A DNA stretch of 64,000 nucleotides. Source: a virus. The translations under genes and the position numbers were made by a program. Shown one piece after another: positions 28,069-35,546 of this stretch. The stretch covers positions 101,837 to 165,836 of IMG/VR virus record IMGVR_UViG_3300008266_000027; one strand, 5' to 3'. How positions within the stretch are numbered: the first letter of the stretch is position 1; each line of letters begins with the position of its first letter. The notes under the pieces were generated by a model that saw only the letters and a list, made by a program, of their open reading frames with translations, was not told the origin of the DNA and did no database searches.

Positions 28069-28825
28069 CAATGAAATTAGCCAAGCAAACAGCTATAGGG
28101 TTGTAAAGCCAACAAGCGGCAAGCATCACGCTATCTTCCAAATTAGAAGTCCAAATGGTGGTGGCTGTACTGCTTTTGTTATCTCTAATAGAAGAGCTAT
28201 TACGGCTGGTCATTGTGTGGAAATTTCAAAGCAACTTTTAGAAAACAAAAAAGAAATTCAAACGACAACTGCTGGTTTTGTAAAAGCTATAGCTATAGAA
28301 ATAGAGAGAACTGATTGTACAAATGTCCATCCCAAGTTTCTTTGTGAAAAGAGACTAAGAGAAATGAGAGCTATGCTTAAAAATTCTAACTCTCTTCTTA
28401 CAAGGCTGATTAATAATCAACCAGATAAATTTAAAGTACTAGATTCTGAAGGCAAAGAGCTTAAAGTTGAGCCAATTGCACTAACTAGTGAATTTTCTTT
28501 TAGAGACTTTGCGGTTCTTCAGGGTGATTTTTCTGAGTTTGAGAAGCTTCCTTTAGCTGAAAGTGTTGATCTGTTGCCAGGTGAACTTCTGCGAACTTGC
28601 GGGTTTGCGAATCTTAAAATTCCTGCAGCCTGTACAAACTTTATTGCCTTAGGCAACGAAGGATTCGCTTACAAGGGCAACGGTTACTTAGTAAAAGGCA
28701 TGAGTGGTGGACCTGTTATCAATAGCAAAGGTGAAGTAGTAGGAATCAACGTCGCCGTAGGCGCAGACGCAGTATTTATGACTCCGGTAGTGGGAGTTCT
28801 AGATCGTTTTGCTAAGGAGGACTAG
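28007..28825 (+). CDS. Trypsin-like serine protease, lipoprotein, 272 aa
   Basis: Signal peptide MKQMTLVLLVALVAAC with lipobox VAAC (Cys16 lipidated). The chymotrypsin-fold triad is in order: His69 (ITAGHC), Asp167 (FRDFAVL), Ser233 (GMSGGPV). Several Cys could form disulphides in the periplasm (GGGCTAF with GHC; DCTNVHPKFLC; RTCG with AACT). It should be anchored in the envelope and cleave exported proteins. Target unknown. AAGGAG precedes the ATG. Confidence 0.88.
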   Translation: MKQMTLVLLVALVAACAPKASNEISQANSYRVVKPTSGKHHAIFQIRSPNGGGCTAFVISNRRAITAGHCVEISKQLLENKKEIQTTTAGFVKAIAIEIERTDCTNVHPKFLCEKRLREMRAMLKNSNSLLTRLINNQPDKFKVLDSEGKELKVEPIALTSEFSFRDFAVLQGDFSEFEKLPLAESVDLLPGELLRTCGFANLKIPAACTNFIALGNEGFAYKGNGYLVKGMSGGPVINSKGEVVGINVAVGADAVFMTPVVGVLDRFAKED

Positions 28826-30075
28826 TGAAAGAGCTCGATATTTTGCAGGCTATATCTGATGAGAGCAGTAAGAATGGTAAATTTGCTTTACTTAAAAAAT
28901 ATTCTAGCGATCAGCGTCTAGCTCAACTACTAGACGCTGCGCTTAACTACAAAAGAATCTTCTACATAAATAAAATGGATCTAGGTCAGTCATTGATTAA
29001 TGAAGGCGTAGCTTTCCCAGACCTACATGATGAATTCATGCAGTTACTTTCTAGACTAGAAAAGCGCGAAATAACTGGCAATGAAGCTAGAATAGAGGTT
29101 GTATTCTTTCTAATCAAGTGCTCCAAGCAGCAGCAAGACTGGTATCTTAAAATTTTAAGAAAAGATCTTAAGGCGGGTTTCAGCGCTGAAACAGCAGCAG
29201 AAGCTGGGTTTGACATACCGCTATTTGACGTAATGTTGGCCAAAGACGGAAAATCTTGCAAGAACCTGAAAGATATAATTTCTAAAGGCGTCTATGCTAG
29301 TCCTAAGTTTGATGGCTACAGATGCCTAGCTGTAATAAATGAAGGCGAAGTAACTCTCTACTCTAGGGCTGGAACAGAGTTTCACAACTTTCCATCCATA
29401 GTAGAGTCATTAAAGCGCAGCTTTCCTAGTGGTCAACATGTGTTTGATGGTGAGATTATGTCTGATGACTTTCAGTCTATGCAGAAGTCAGCGTTTGCCA
29501 GCAAGCGAGGGACTGTGGTCGGTGACGTCAAGTACTATGTATTTGGATATGTTCCCTATCAAGAATGGGACAGCAAGCAGTTCAAGCTAAAAACAAAAGA
29601 AAGGCTAGATATATTAGGTAATCTTCAAAAATCATTTGAGCCTAACGTTGTAATGGTGTCACAAAAATTCATAAACTCACTAGACGAAGCTCTTAAATTT
29701 GAGCGAGACTGCTTGAGCTACGGCTATGAAGGCGCAATGCTACTGCCAGATATTCCATATTATCTTGGCAAAAAATCTAATAAACTACTTAAATTAAAGA
29801 CTATGCAGTCACAGGATTGCACTGTTAGAGGTTTTTATGAAGGCGAAGCAGGCACTAGAAATCAAGGCACACTTGGTGGTCTAGAATTAATCCAAGAGAA
29901 TGGCATTGCCTGCAGATGCGGCACTGGCTTCTCTGACGAAGATAGACTATATATCTGGAGCAACGGTCAAGAATTTATAGGGCGAATAGCAGAGATAAAA
30001 TACCAGGAGCTAACTGAGGACGGAGTCATGCGTTTTCCTGTTTTTATGAGATGGCGTGATGATAAGGCTAAGTAA
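28825..30075 (+). CDS. ATP-dependent DNA ligase, 416 aa
   Basis: Seals nicks in DNA via lysyl-AMP. Motif I is SPKFDGYR with the adenylated Lys; DGEIM (motif III), YEGAMLLP (motif IV) and LLKLK (motif V) follow, and the C-terminal OB-fold ends in FPVFMRWRDDK. The N-terminal 150 residues form a helical domain as in T4-type ligases. GTG 28825 overlaps the protease stop by one base and follows AAGGAGG. Confidence 0.93.
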   Translation: MKELDILQAISDESSKNGKFALLKKYSSDQRLAQLLDAALNYKRIFYINKMDLGQSLINEGVAFPDLHDEFMQLLSRLEKREITGNEARIEVVFFLIKCSKQQQDWYLKILRKDLKAGFSAETAAEAGFDIPLFDVMLAKDGKSCKNLKDIISKGVYASPKFDGYRCLAVINEGEVTLYSRAGTEFHNFPSIVESLKRSFPSGQHVFDGEIMSDDFQSMQKSAFASKRGTVVGDVKYYVFGYVPYQEWDSKQFKLKTKERLDILGNLQKSFEPNVVMVSQKFINSLDEALKFERDCLSYGYEGAMLLPDIPYYLGKKSNKLLKLKTMQSQDCTVRGFYEGEAGTRNQGTLGGLELIQENGIACRCGTGFSDEDRLYIWSNGQEFIGRIAEIKYQELTEDGVMRFPVFMRWRDDKAK

Positions 30076-30076
30076 T

Positions 30077-30268
30077 ATGAATCAAGAGGTAGACGCTGTA
30101 GATGTATGCCTGAACTTAATTTTGGTTCTTCAACGACTAAATCTAGGCGTACGTCACGTTAGAAGAACACCTATGGCATTTGAGTTAGCCATACTATTAG
30201 ACGAAGGTAAAACAGCTCTAGACGCATACAGAAAAGAGCACAGCATAGGTTCAAGTTGGTGGGGATAA
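30077..30268 (+). CDS. KLxII-type microprotein, 63 aa
   Basis: ATG 30077 one base after the ligase stop; AAGG lies upstream. Core VCLNLILVLQRLNLGVRHVR then TPMAFELAILLDEG. Supported by the family pattern and packing. Confidence 0.55.
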   Translation: MNQEVDAVDVCLNLILVLQRLNLGVRHVRRTPMAFELAILLDEGKTALDAYRKEHSIGSSWWG

Positions 30269-30444
30269 GCACTTTTATTATGACGTTTAATTTAAAATCC
30301 GCTGACAGGATGCAGATGTATCTTGAAAGTGCCATAATAATGGATTATCTTGAGTTTTTAGCTAATATAAACATCATATATATCGATCGTGCATTGCTAG
30401 AAGATATTGGAGAAGGGAGTCGATTGCATGTCTACATTGAATAA
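30256..30444 (+). CDS. Hypothetical protein, start uncertain, up to 62 aa
   Basis: The frame opens at TTG 30256 or GTG 30259; ATG 30280 is another possible start. Core IIMDYLEFLANINIIYIDRA resembles the KLxII motif (LANINII). It overlaps both neighbours. Confidence 0.45.
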   Translation: MVGISTFIMTFNLKSADRMQMYLESAIIMDYLEFLANINIIYIDRALLEDIGEGSRLHVYIE

Positions 30445-30721
30445 CAAGATAGAGTGCTTAAAAAGACTTATAAAGCTAGATCATCATCATGAGCTTATGT
30501 ACTGGATGGTTGAGTCTAGGCTAGCTGCTGCCGATATAATGAGCTCGAAGAACAAATCAGATCAGCATATAGCAGAAGTAATTTATCTAAACTTACAGCA
30601 AGCTAAAATCGATGAAAAGATAATTCTACTAGACTATGAATGGACCATACTGCCTAGAGAACATATCAAGATAATGGTTGTCACCGAGAAAGAGTCACAG
30701 ACATTCATTTACGAAGCTTAA
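30428..30721 (+). CDS. Hypothetical protein, 97 aa
   Basis: ATG 30428 after AAGGGAG. Helical first half (LNNKIECLKRLIKLDHHHEL, VESRLAAADIM) and a beta C-terminus (ILLDYEWTILPREHIKIMVV). No domain recognised. Confidence 0.65.
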   Translation: MSTLNNKIECLKRLIKLDHHHELMYWMVESRLAAADIMSSKNKSDQHIAEVIYLNLQQAKIDEKIILLDYEWTILPREHIKIMVVTEKESQTFIYEA

Positions 30722-30732
30722 AATAAAATTTG

Positions 30733-30738
30733 TATAAT
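30733..30738 (+). promoter_or_regulatory. Class I -10 (TATAAT) with palindromic operator downstream
   Basis: TTGTATAAT before the gene at 30781; the predicted +1 (about 30745) lies inside the 21-base palindrome at 30742-30762. Confidence 0.55.
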
Positions 30739-30741
30739 ATC

Positions 30742-30762
30742 ATTATTGCATGATGCAATAAT
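30742..30762. repeat. Perfect palindrome, candidate operator
   Basis: ATTATTGCAT-G-ATGCAATAAT, ten-base perfect arms, just downstream of the -10. It is followed by AGGAGG and the ATG at 30781. The position fits a repressor site; a hairpin in RNA is the alternative. Confidence 0.6.
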
Positions 30763-30780
30763 AACGTTTTAGGAGGAAGC

Positions 30781-30975
30781 ATGGTTTCTGTTTCACGAAA
30801 AAAGAAAAAAGTACCAAAATCATTTGAGCAAGCAACTAGAATTCTGCTTGAATGGCAATTTGAACAAAATCTAAAAGAAAAAATAGATGGCTTTTATCAA
30901 AAAAAACTTAAAGAATTAGATCAAGAAATTGCTCAACTTGAAATTGAAAATAACAATAAAAACTTAAACAAATAA
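30781..30975 (+). CDS. Small charged coiled-coil protein, 64 aa
   Basis: ATG 30781 after AGGAGG. Basic N-terminus (SRKKKKVPKSFEQATRI) and a heptad helix (KELDQEIAQLEIENNN). Basic head plus coiled coil suggests a DNA- or RNA-binding dimer; it might bind the operator before its own gene (speculation). Confidence 0.65.
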   Translation: MVSVSRKKKKVPKSFEQATRILLEWQFEQNLKEKIDGFYQKKLKELDQEIAQLEIENNNKNLNK

Positions 30976-30984
30976 AAACAATAA

Positions 30985-30996
30985 CAAATTCGATAT
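30985..30996 (+). promoter_or_regulatory. Class II promoter motif (CAAATTCGATAT)
   Basis: One-base variant, 14 bases before the thioredoxin ATG, with AGAGG as ribosome-binding site. Confidence 0.7.
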
Positions 30997-31010
30997 AAAA
31001 AAGAGGTTTT

Positions 31011-31340
31011 ATGAAAGCATTATTAATTTTAACTACTTTATGTTTTTCGCTTGCTGCAAGTGCAGAAGTAAGAATAATTAAATTTTCAGCCGAGTGGTGC
31101 AAGCCGTGCAAAGACTACAAGCCGGTTATCGATAAAGTAGTAAAAGAACTAAAGCTTGACATGCAAGAGGTCGACATCGATAAGAATCCTAACCTAGCGA
31201 ATAAATTTGCAGTTGAAGGCGTGCCAACGACAGTGTTCCTTGAAGGCGATAAAGAGGTTGCTAGAATTTTAGGTTCTGTTGACGAAAAATTTTTAAAACA
31301 ATTTACTGAGAATGTAATAAAATCAACAAAGGGGAAATAG
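31011..31340 (+). CDS. Exported thioredoxin-like protein, 109 aa
   Basis: Signal peptide MKALLILTTLCFSLAASA with an A-x-A cleavage site, then a thioredoxin fold: IIKFSAEWCKPCKDYKPV (active-site WCKPC) and GVPTTVFLE with the cis-Pro. Most phage thioredoxins are cytoplasmic; this one should act in the periplasm, reducing or isomerising disulphides. Its own class II promoter precedes it, and the next gene may be co-transcribed. Confidence 0.88.
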   Translation: MKALLILTTLCFSLAASAEVRIIKFSAEWCKPCKDYKPVIDKVVKELKLDMQEVDIDKNPNLANKFAVEGVPTTVFLEGDKEVARILGSVDEKFLKQFTENVIKSTKGK

Positions 31341-31341
31341 C

Positions 31342-31761
31342 ATGTTGTCACTTATCTATGGCGGTATTACACATCATTATTTAGCAAAAGACCTTCCCTA
31401 CTGTAATCCTATTAAAGGCGGTATGGGAACGATCCATAATGAGTATGTTATAGCCATGGCTGGCTCTAAAGATTTCAGACTTGGTCTAATATCGGGTAAA
31501 GACTCTGCATGCGGAAATATAATGGGTCCAATATCTGCAACTAAAATAAGTGACAATATTGATTTTATGCTAGGCGGTTACAATACTAATTTCAAAAAAT
31601 TTCGTGACAGAATGATAGAACCACCTTCAATCGGCGGGATAACGCCTGTTGTTGGGCTTGATTTTAAAATACCACTATTCGAGTACGAAGATACTAAATT
31701 GTCACTAGATACTTTAGTATCTTTCGGAGTGATAACGCACGCAATAAATCTTAGTTTTTGA
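31342..31761 (+). CDS. Beta-rich hypothetical protein, 139 aa
   Basis: ATG 31342 one base after the thioredoxin stop, with AAAGGGG upstream. Alternating hydrophobic/polar strands with Gly turns (GGITHHYLAKDLPYCNP, NEYVIAMAGSKDFRLGLISG) resemble a small beta-barrel. I recall similar 'THHY...N.Y....G' proteins in phages, but no function. No signal peptide is evident. Confidence 0.65.
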   Translation: MLSLIYGGITHHYLAKDLPYCNPIKGGMGTIHNEYVIAMAGSKDFRLGLISGKDSACGNIMGPISATKISDNIDFMLGGYNTNFKKFRDRMIEPPSIGGITPVVGLDFKIPLFEYEDTKLSLDTLVSFGVITHAINLSF

Positions 31762-31768
31762 GGTTAAT

Positions 31769-31927
31769 ATGTATACATTAATACTAATAGTTGTGTCTCT
31801 GGGACAATACCCTGCAGTAACATCTATTGACTTTGACAATAGTGCAACGTGTCTTAAGGCTTTATCTACCTCTCTGGAGTTAGAGGGTCAGGGCTTAAAA
31901 ATTAAAGCAAGGTGTGTACCAAAATGA
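31769..31927 (+). CDS. Small exported Cys protein, 52 aa
   Basis: Hydrophobic N-terminus (MYTLILIVVSLGQYP), then ATCLKALSTSLE ... ARCVPK. The spacing of the two Cys and the C-terminal CVPK resemble small phage proteins I have seen repeatedly ('W/YLLxxVS ... F.s...C......C.p'). Likely periplasmic with one disulphide. It starts after GAGG. Confidence 0.7.
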   Translation: MYTLILIVVSLGQYPAVTSIDFDNSATCLKALSTSLELEGQGLKIKARCVPK

Positions 31928-32091
31928 TTAGATTATTTTTAGCAAGCGCAGGCTTAGGCCTAAGTTGTAAATTGTTCTACATATCAGAAGATTTTGTAAC
32001 GCAAACCATATGTCTGCTATTTATTCCGCTTTTCGTACTAGGCGTTAACTCTGCGATAAAGCAAATAGCGGTAGATGATAATGATGAGTAA
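31924..32091 (+). CDS. Small membrane protein, 55 aa
   Basis: ATGA overlap with the previous gene. Two hydrophobic segments (LFLASAGLGLSCKLFYI, ICLLFIPLFVLGV) and an acidic tail (DDNDE). Topology fits two TM helices. Confidence 0.65.
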   Translation: MIRLFLASAGLGLSCKLFYISEDFVTQTICLLFIPLFVLGVNSAIKQIAVDDNDE

Positions 32092-32362
32092 CATGGAATG
32101 CCCTTTCTGTTCAGTTCCGTGCCGCACCAAATGGTGTCCGTATAATGAGCAAGAGGATACGGAGGGCAAAGTGAAGAGATCAGACATGAGAAAGATCATA
32201 TATGAAACACTTGAGTCGGGCTGGTCGCACCCGGAGGCTAATGCAAAACTTGCAGAAGACATTTTAGTAGCCATAGAGCGAGCAGGCATGCTGCCGCCAA
32301 TAGCTTTTTTACCTAAACTTAAAATATCAGATAATGCATGGGAGTCGGAGCAAGATGGCTAA
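32075..32362 (+). CDS. Hypothetical protein with Cys cluster, 95 aa
   Basis: ATGs at 32075 and 32084/32087 are possible starts. CPFC ... CRTKWC could form a zinc site. The C-terminal half is helical (DMRKIIYETLESGWSHPEANAKLAEDILVAI). No family recognised with confidence. Confidence 0.6.
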   Translation: MIMMSNMECPFCSVPCRTKWCPYNEQEDTEGKVKRSDMRKIIYETLESGWSHPEANAKLAEDILVAIERAGMLPPIAFLPKLKISDNAWESEQDG

Positions 32363-32639
32363 GGTTATAGTCCACAAACCAACTCATGTATTTGATTACG
32401 AAACAGTAAACAGTATGACGGTTTGTTTGTGGAACCTGCAGTTGCGACTATTTGAACTAGATGAAGAGACTCTTATAAATTACTTTAACACTGTATTTGT
32501 GTCTGATATCTACGAGAACAACAGATATACCAATAAGATACTAAAGATATGCACACTTGAATGGCCAATGTCTGAGCAAGACAGACTGTGTTTGGCTACC
32601 CATATTGCGGTTCAACTGCTGGGACTAGGAGAGTTATGA
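32355..32639 (+). CDS. Hypothetical protein, 94 aa
   Basis: ATG 32355 after GGAG, overlapping the previous gene by eight bases. Helical with aromatic positions (MTVCLWNLQLRLFELDEETL). No domain recognised. Confidence 0.6.
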   Translation: MAKVIVHKPTHVFDYETVNSMTVCLWNLQLRLFELDEETLINYFNTVFVSDIYENNRYTNKILKICTLEWPMSEQDRLCLATHIAVQLLGLGEL

Positions 32640-32839
32640 ATTACACTAGGTACTTACTATTGATGATACTTGGACTGACGCTGTGTTTTCCTCCCGCTAT
32701 TCTTATGCTAGTGATTTTAAGTGCAATACTTAATTATTTCTTTTTTAGCAATAGTATATTGTTTGGTGGACTCTTGGTAATCTATTCTCTTTATAAGATG
32801 GCTAAAATCTATTCTGCCAGAAAGGAATGGGATGATTAG
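32636..32839 (+). CDS. Membrane protein, 67 aa
   Basis: ATGA overlap with the previous gene; AGGAG precedes it. Long hydrophobic stretch with two predicted helices (YLLLMILGLTLCFPPAI, ILFGGLLVIYSL) and a charged C-terminus. Confidence 0.65.
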   Translation: MNYTRYLLLMILGLTLCFPPAILMLVILSAILNYFFFSNSILFGGLLVIYSLYKMAKIYSARKEWDD

Positions 32840-32993
32840 GATGTGGTTGCTAGTTATTCAAATGAGTCACGGATATGTGGAGCAAGGCTTCTTCATTGAA
32901 AGAGATAACTGTATAAAAATGGGTAAAGAGATTGTTGGCAAGTCTAAGTATATGACCTATGAATGCAAGAGGCGAAAAGTCAAAATTAAATAA
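32832..32993 (+). CDS. Small exported Cys protein, 53 aa
   Basis: MIRMWLLVIQMSHGYVEQGF then ERDNCIKMGKEIV ... TYECKRRKV. Same layout as the protein at 31769 (hydrophobic start, C-x3-G helix, late Cys). Stops three bases before the convergent clpP2. Confidence 0.65.
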   Translation: MIRMWLLVIQMSHGYVEQGFFIERDNCIKMGKEIVGKSKYMTYECKRRKVKIK

Positions 32994-32995
32994 TA

Positions 32996-33565
32996 TTAGT
33001 CGTCTTCGCCCTCTATCTCGTCTATTAGACCTAGATCAAGAGCTTTTTCTGAAGAAATATAAGTATCAAAGTCCATCATTTTTTGGAGTTGCGCTAGCTT
33101 AAAACCTGAATCTTTTTCATTTATCTTAGATAAATAAATAGCCATGCAGATCTTATCCATCTCATCATTTTCTTGTACTGCACGCTTAACATCATTAAAA
33201 TGACCATTGACATCCATCTGACCTCTATGTATCATCAATCTTGAATGCTTACTCATGACTCTAACATCTGCCGCTTGCAATATGATGCTACCCATACTCA
33301 TCGCTACGCCTATTACCTTAACGGTAACAGCATTTCCGCAGTCTTTTATAGCATCATAGGCCGCAAAACCAAGATTGACATCTCCGCCGCTTGAGTCAAG
33401 CACTACTAATATTTCGCCATCTGTTTTATCTAGATACTTTATCAACTTAACAAACTTATGTATGTTCTCACTGTCGACTTCGCCCTGCAAGTAGATTATT
33501 CTGCCGCGTATATCTATACCATGCTCTATGAGAATATCAAAATCAGTCTGTCGCCTGTCGTTCAT
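32996..33565 (-). CDS. clpP: ClpP-family serine protease 2, 189 aa
   Basis: Triad: Ser90 in GVAMSMGS, His113 in LMIHRGQ, Asp167 in FDTYISSE. VVLDSSGGDVNLG is the channel loop. Start 33565 chosen for AAGGGACAT before it; the frame is open 28 codons further without a ribosome-binding site. It is only distantly similar to ClpP1 and on the opposite strand with its own host-like promoter. It may form a mixed ClpP1/ClpP2 barrel, or be a separate protease. Confidence 0.9.
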   Translation of the reverse strand: MNDRRQTDFDILIEHGIDIRGRIIYLQGEVDSENIHKFVKLIKYLDKTDGEILVVLDSSGGDVNLGFAAYDAIKDCGNAVTVKVIGVAMSMGSIILQAADVRVMSKHSRLMIHRGQMDVNGHFNDVKRAVQENDEMDKICMAIYLSKINEKDSGFKLAQLQKMMDFDTYISSEKALDLGLIDEIEGEDD

Positions 33566-33574
33566 ATATGTCCC

Positions 33575-33590
33575 TTGACACTGCCACGGC
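33575..33590 (+). promoter_or_regulatory. Box A element, variant copy 7
   Basis: TTGACACTGCCACGGC. Relative to the consensus, two changes (T to C, C to G) preserve a CTGCC/GGCAG hairpin. It lies 61 bases before the class II CGATAT at 33636. Confidence 0.55.
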
Positions 33591-33607
33591 AGCATACTAT
33601 ATCTAGC

Positions 33608-33613
33608 ATTATA
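33608..33613 (-). promoter_or_regulatory. Class I -10 (TATAAT) for clpP2
   Basis: CAGGTATAAT on the minus strand, about 43 bases before the clpP2 ATG, back to back with the class II motif at 33630. Confidence 0.55.
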
Positions 33614-33629
33614 CCTGGTCTTGCTTTGG

Positions 33630-33641
33630 CAGATTCGATAT
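33630..33641 (+). promoter_or_regulatory. Class II promoter motif (CAGATTCGATAT)
   Basis: Perfect consensus, 17 bases before ATG 33659; AGAGG is the ribosome-binding site. Confidence 0.8.
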
Positions 33642-33658
33642 AAAATCAAGAGGTTAAG

Positions 33659-33952
33659 ATGAGTAAAACAAATGAAGAACTTGTAAGAGAATTTTTAGAA
33701 AAAGGTGGAAAAATAGAAGTGCTACCACCTGCTGACAATAATCAGGTAAATCCTATATCTAGTATTACAAGTCAGCCAGTTAAACTTCTCTCGCTAGAAG
33801 AGGCAGAGTCCCTATACGGCGAAAAAACAGAAAGAAAAAGTAAGGCTAAAAAGCCTGACCTAAAAAACATAAACATGAATCTAATACCCGATCATTTGAA
33901 GAAATACATATTGTCGAAGTTCGACAATGATATTACAAAGGAGAACGAATGA
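33659..33952 (+). CDS. Small phage protein with GGKIEV motif, 97 aa
   Basis: REFLEKGGKIEVLPP is shared with the protein at 12481. The middle is polar and probably flexible; the C-terminus (NLIPDHLKKYIL) echoes the IPAHLRHLL tail of the 160-residue family. It overlaps the AAA+ gene by four bases and may be its partner. Function unknown. Confidence 0.72.
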   Translation: MSKTNEELVREFLEKGGKIEVLPPADNNQVNPISSITSQPVKLLSLEEAESLYGEKTERKSKAKKPDLKNINMNLIPDHLKKYILSKFDNDITKENE

Positions 33953-35106
33953 AGCCAATTAGAATCTTAGAGGTGCTAAAGCTTGCAATGGCAGCACGCA
34001 AGAATGACGATGTATTTAATCCGCTATTTACAGGCGATGCTGGTCTGGGTAAATCTCAGATCTGTCAAAAGTTTGTAGATGTAATGAGGGTCACGGGTTT
34101 TCCAGAGGCAGGTATCGATGCAGATCCTGATTTCGGTTTTCTTGACCTACGCATTGCCTACTACGAAGCTCCCGACCTTATCGGGTTTCCTGAAACTGTC
34201 TCAGATGACAGAGGCACCAAGCGCACGACTCATTGTCTACCTGATTTCTGGCCAACAAGAGGCCAAGGTCTTATTCTTCTCGAGGAACCTAACCGCGGCA
34301 CAACCGGTGTCATGAACTGTCTCATGCAGCTTCTAACCGACCGTAAAATAAATAAATACGAGCTGCCACAAGGCTGGATCGTAGCGTCCTGTATCAACCC
34401 AGACACGGCAGAATATGATGTGAATGCCATGGATGCCGCTCTTCGTAACCGCTTCGAGGAATACGAGGTCGAATACGATGCAATCTCCTTCATTGATTAC
34501 ATCGAATCAGCAGGCTGGCATGACACAGTGCAGATGTTCATTAAATCAGGTGTCTGGGTCTACAAGGACACAAAGTCCATCGGCGACAACGGCAAGTATA
34601 TCTCGCCTCGTACCTGGTCCAAAGTCAATGCTGCGGAGAAAGCAGGTGTAGGTGCAGATCGTCGTCTCCACCGCGAGACCATGACATCCATTCTAGGCCG
34701 TGACATCGGTAATGAGTATCACAAGTTCTGTTATGACGAAGCTCCGGTTACTGCTAAAGATCTTATTGCAGACAAAAAGAAAGCTCTCAAGCGTCTTGAA
34801 AAGCAATCTGATCCTAACTCTTATAAAGGCGATATGATTGCTGTTACAGTGGAATCAATCGCTCAGTATTATTCTTGTACGATCGACGATGACAAAGATA
34901 AAGGTCTTGTTGGCGAGAATACAATGGCAGAGGTTGCCAAGATCATTCCTTCCGATCAGGCCATCAATCTTATCAAGCAGTGCGGTTTCAAGCAGAGCAA
35001 AGGTTCTATCACCACTTTCTTCCGTGATTTTGTTGCTCGCCACCCTGACTTGACAAAAGTATTGAAAGGTAATATTAGATTAGATAGAAGCGTAGGAAAA
35101 GATTAA
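33949..35106 (+). CDS. MoxR-type AAA+ ATPase, 385 aa
   Basis: Walker A GDAGLGKS, Walker B LILLEEPNRG, and a following DRKINKYELPQGWIVASCINP segment (sensor 1 region) place it with MoxR-like AAA+ ATPases, which work with VWA-domain proteins as chaperones or remodelling machines. The VWA/metallopeptidase partner is at 36275. Codon use differs from its neighbours: Arg is mostly CGT/CGC and GC is higher. It is followed by a strong terminator. Confidence 0.9.
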   Translation: MKPIRILEVLKLAMAARKNDDVFNPLFTGDAGLGKSQICQKFVDVMRVTGFPEAGIDADPDFGFLDLRIAYYEAPDLIGFPETVSDDRGTKRTTHCLPDFWPTRGQGLILLEEPNRGTTGVMNCLMQLLTDRKINKYELPQGWIVASCINPDTAEYDVNAMDAALRNRFEEYEVEYDAISFIDYIESAGWHDTVQMFIKSGVWVYKDTKSIGDNGKYISPRTWSKVNAAEKAGVGADRRLHRETMTSILGRDIGNEYHKFCYDEAPVTAKDLIADKKKALKRLEKQSDPNSYKGDMIAVTVESIAQYYSCTIDDDKDKGLVGENTMAEVAKIIPSDQAINLIKQCGFKQSKGSITTFFRDFVARHPDLTKVLKGNIRLDRSVGKD

Positions 35107-35144
35107 CCAATACGCTTTTAAGCCTGTAGAATTATAGGCAATTC

Positions 35145-35183
35145 GGCCGCATGGTTTATCCCTTTGTCCATGCGGCCTTTTTT
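35145..35183 (+). terminator. Rho-independent terminator
   Basis: GGCCGCATGG (35145-35154) pairs perfectly with CCATGCGGCC (35168-35177), then TTTTTT. Confidence 0.92.
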
Positions 35184-35195
35184 AAATGAGGTTTT

Positions 35196-35534
35196 ATGAA
35201 TAATGAGATGCTCACTAAAGTAATAAATCTAGTTAATTCAACTAATGAAATGATAAAACTTAGAAACGAAGAAATACAACTTTATCATAAACTTACTAGG
35301 GCTATCATTGGTCAAAAACTATTAAAAGACCAAAAATCTAAAGAAGTTAAATCTATCGAACTACCCGTAAAGACACAAAATATTCTGAAAGAGCACGGCG
35401 TAAGATTTGGTTGGCCACATGGAACAAGCATTAAATTATATGACTCTGGTGCAGTAGAAGTATTAGCAAGTATAAAAAATACAACTACTTATATATTCGT
35501 AATTGAAGATAATACTATATTAATTCCAGCTTAG
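35196..35534 (+). CDS. Hypothetical protein, 112 aa
   Basis: ATG 35196 after TGAGG. Helical N-terminal half (KVINLVNSTNEMIKLRNEEI) and beta-rich end (TSIKLYDSGAVEVLASI, YIFVIEDNTILIPA). No family recognised. No promoter is seen after the terminator except possible read-through. Confidence 0.65.
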   Translation: MNNEMLTKVINLVNSTNEMIKLRNEEIQLYHKLTRAIIGQKLLKDQKSKEVKSIELPVKTQNILKEHGVRFGWPHGTSIKLYDSGAVEVLASIKNTTTYIFVIEDNTILIPA

Positions 35535-35546
35535 GTAAGTACCATA

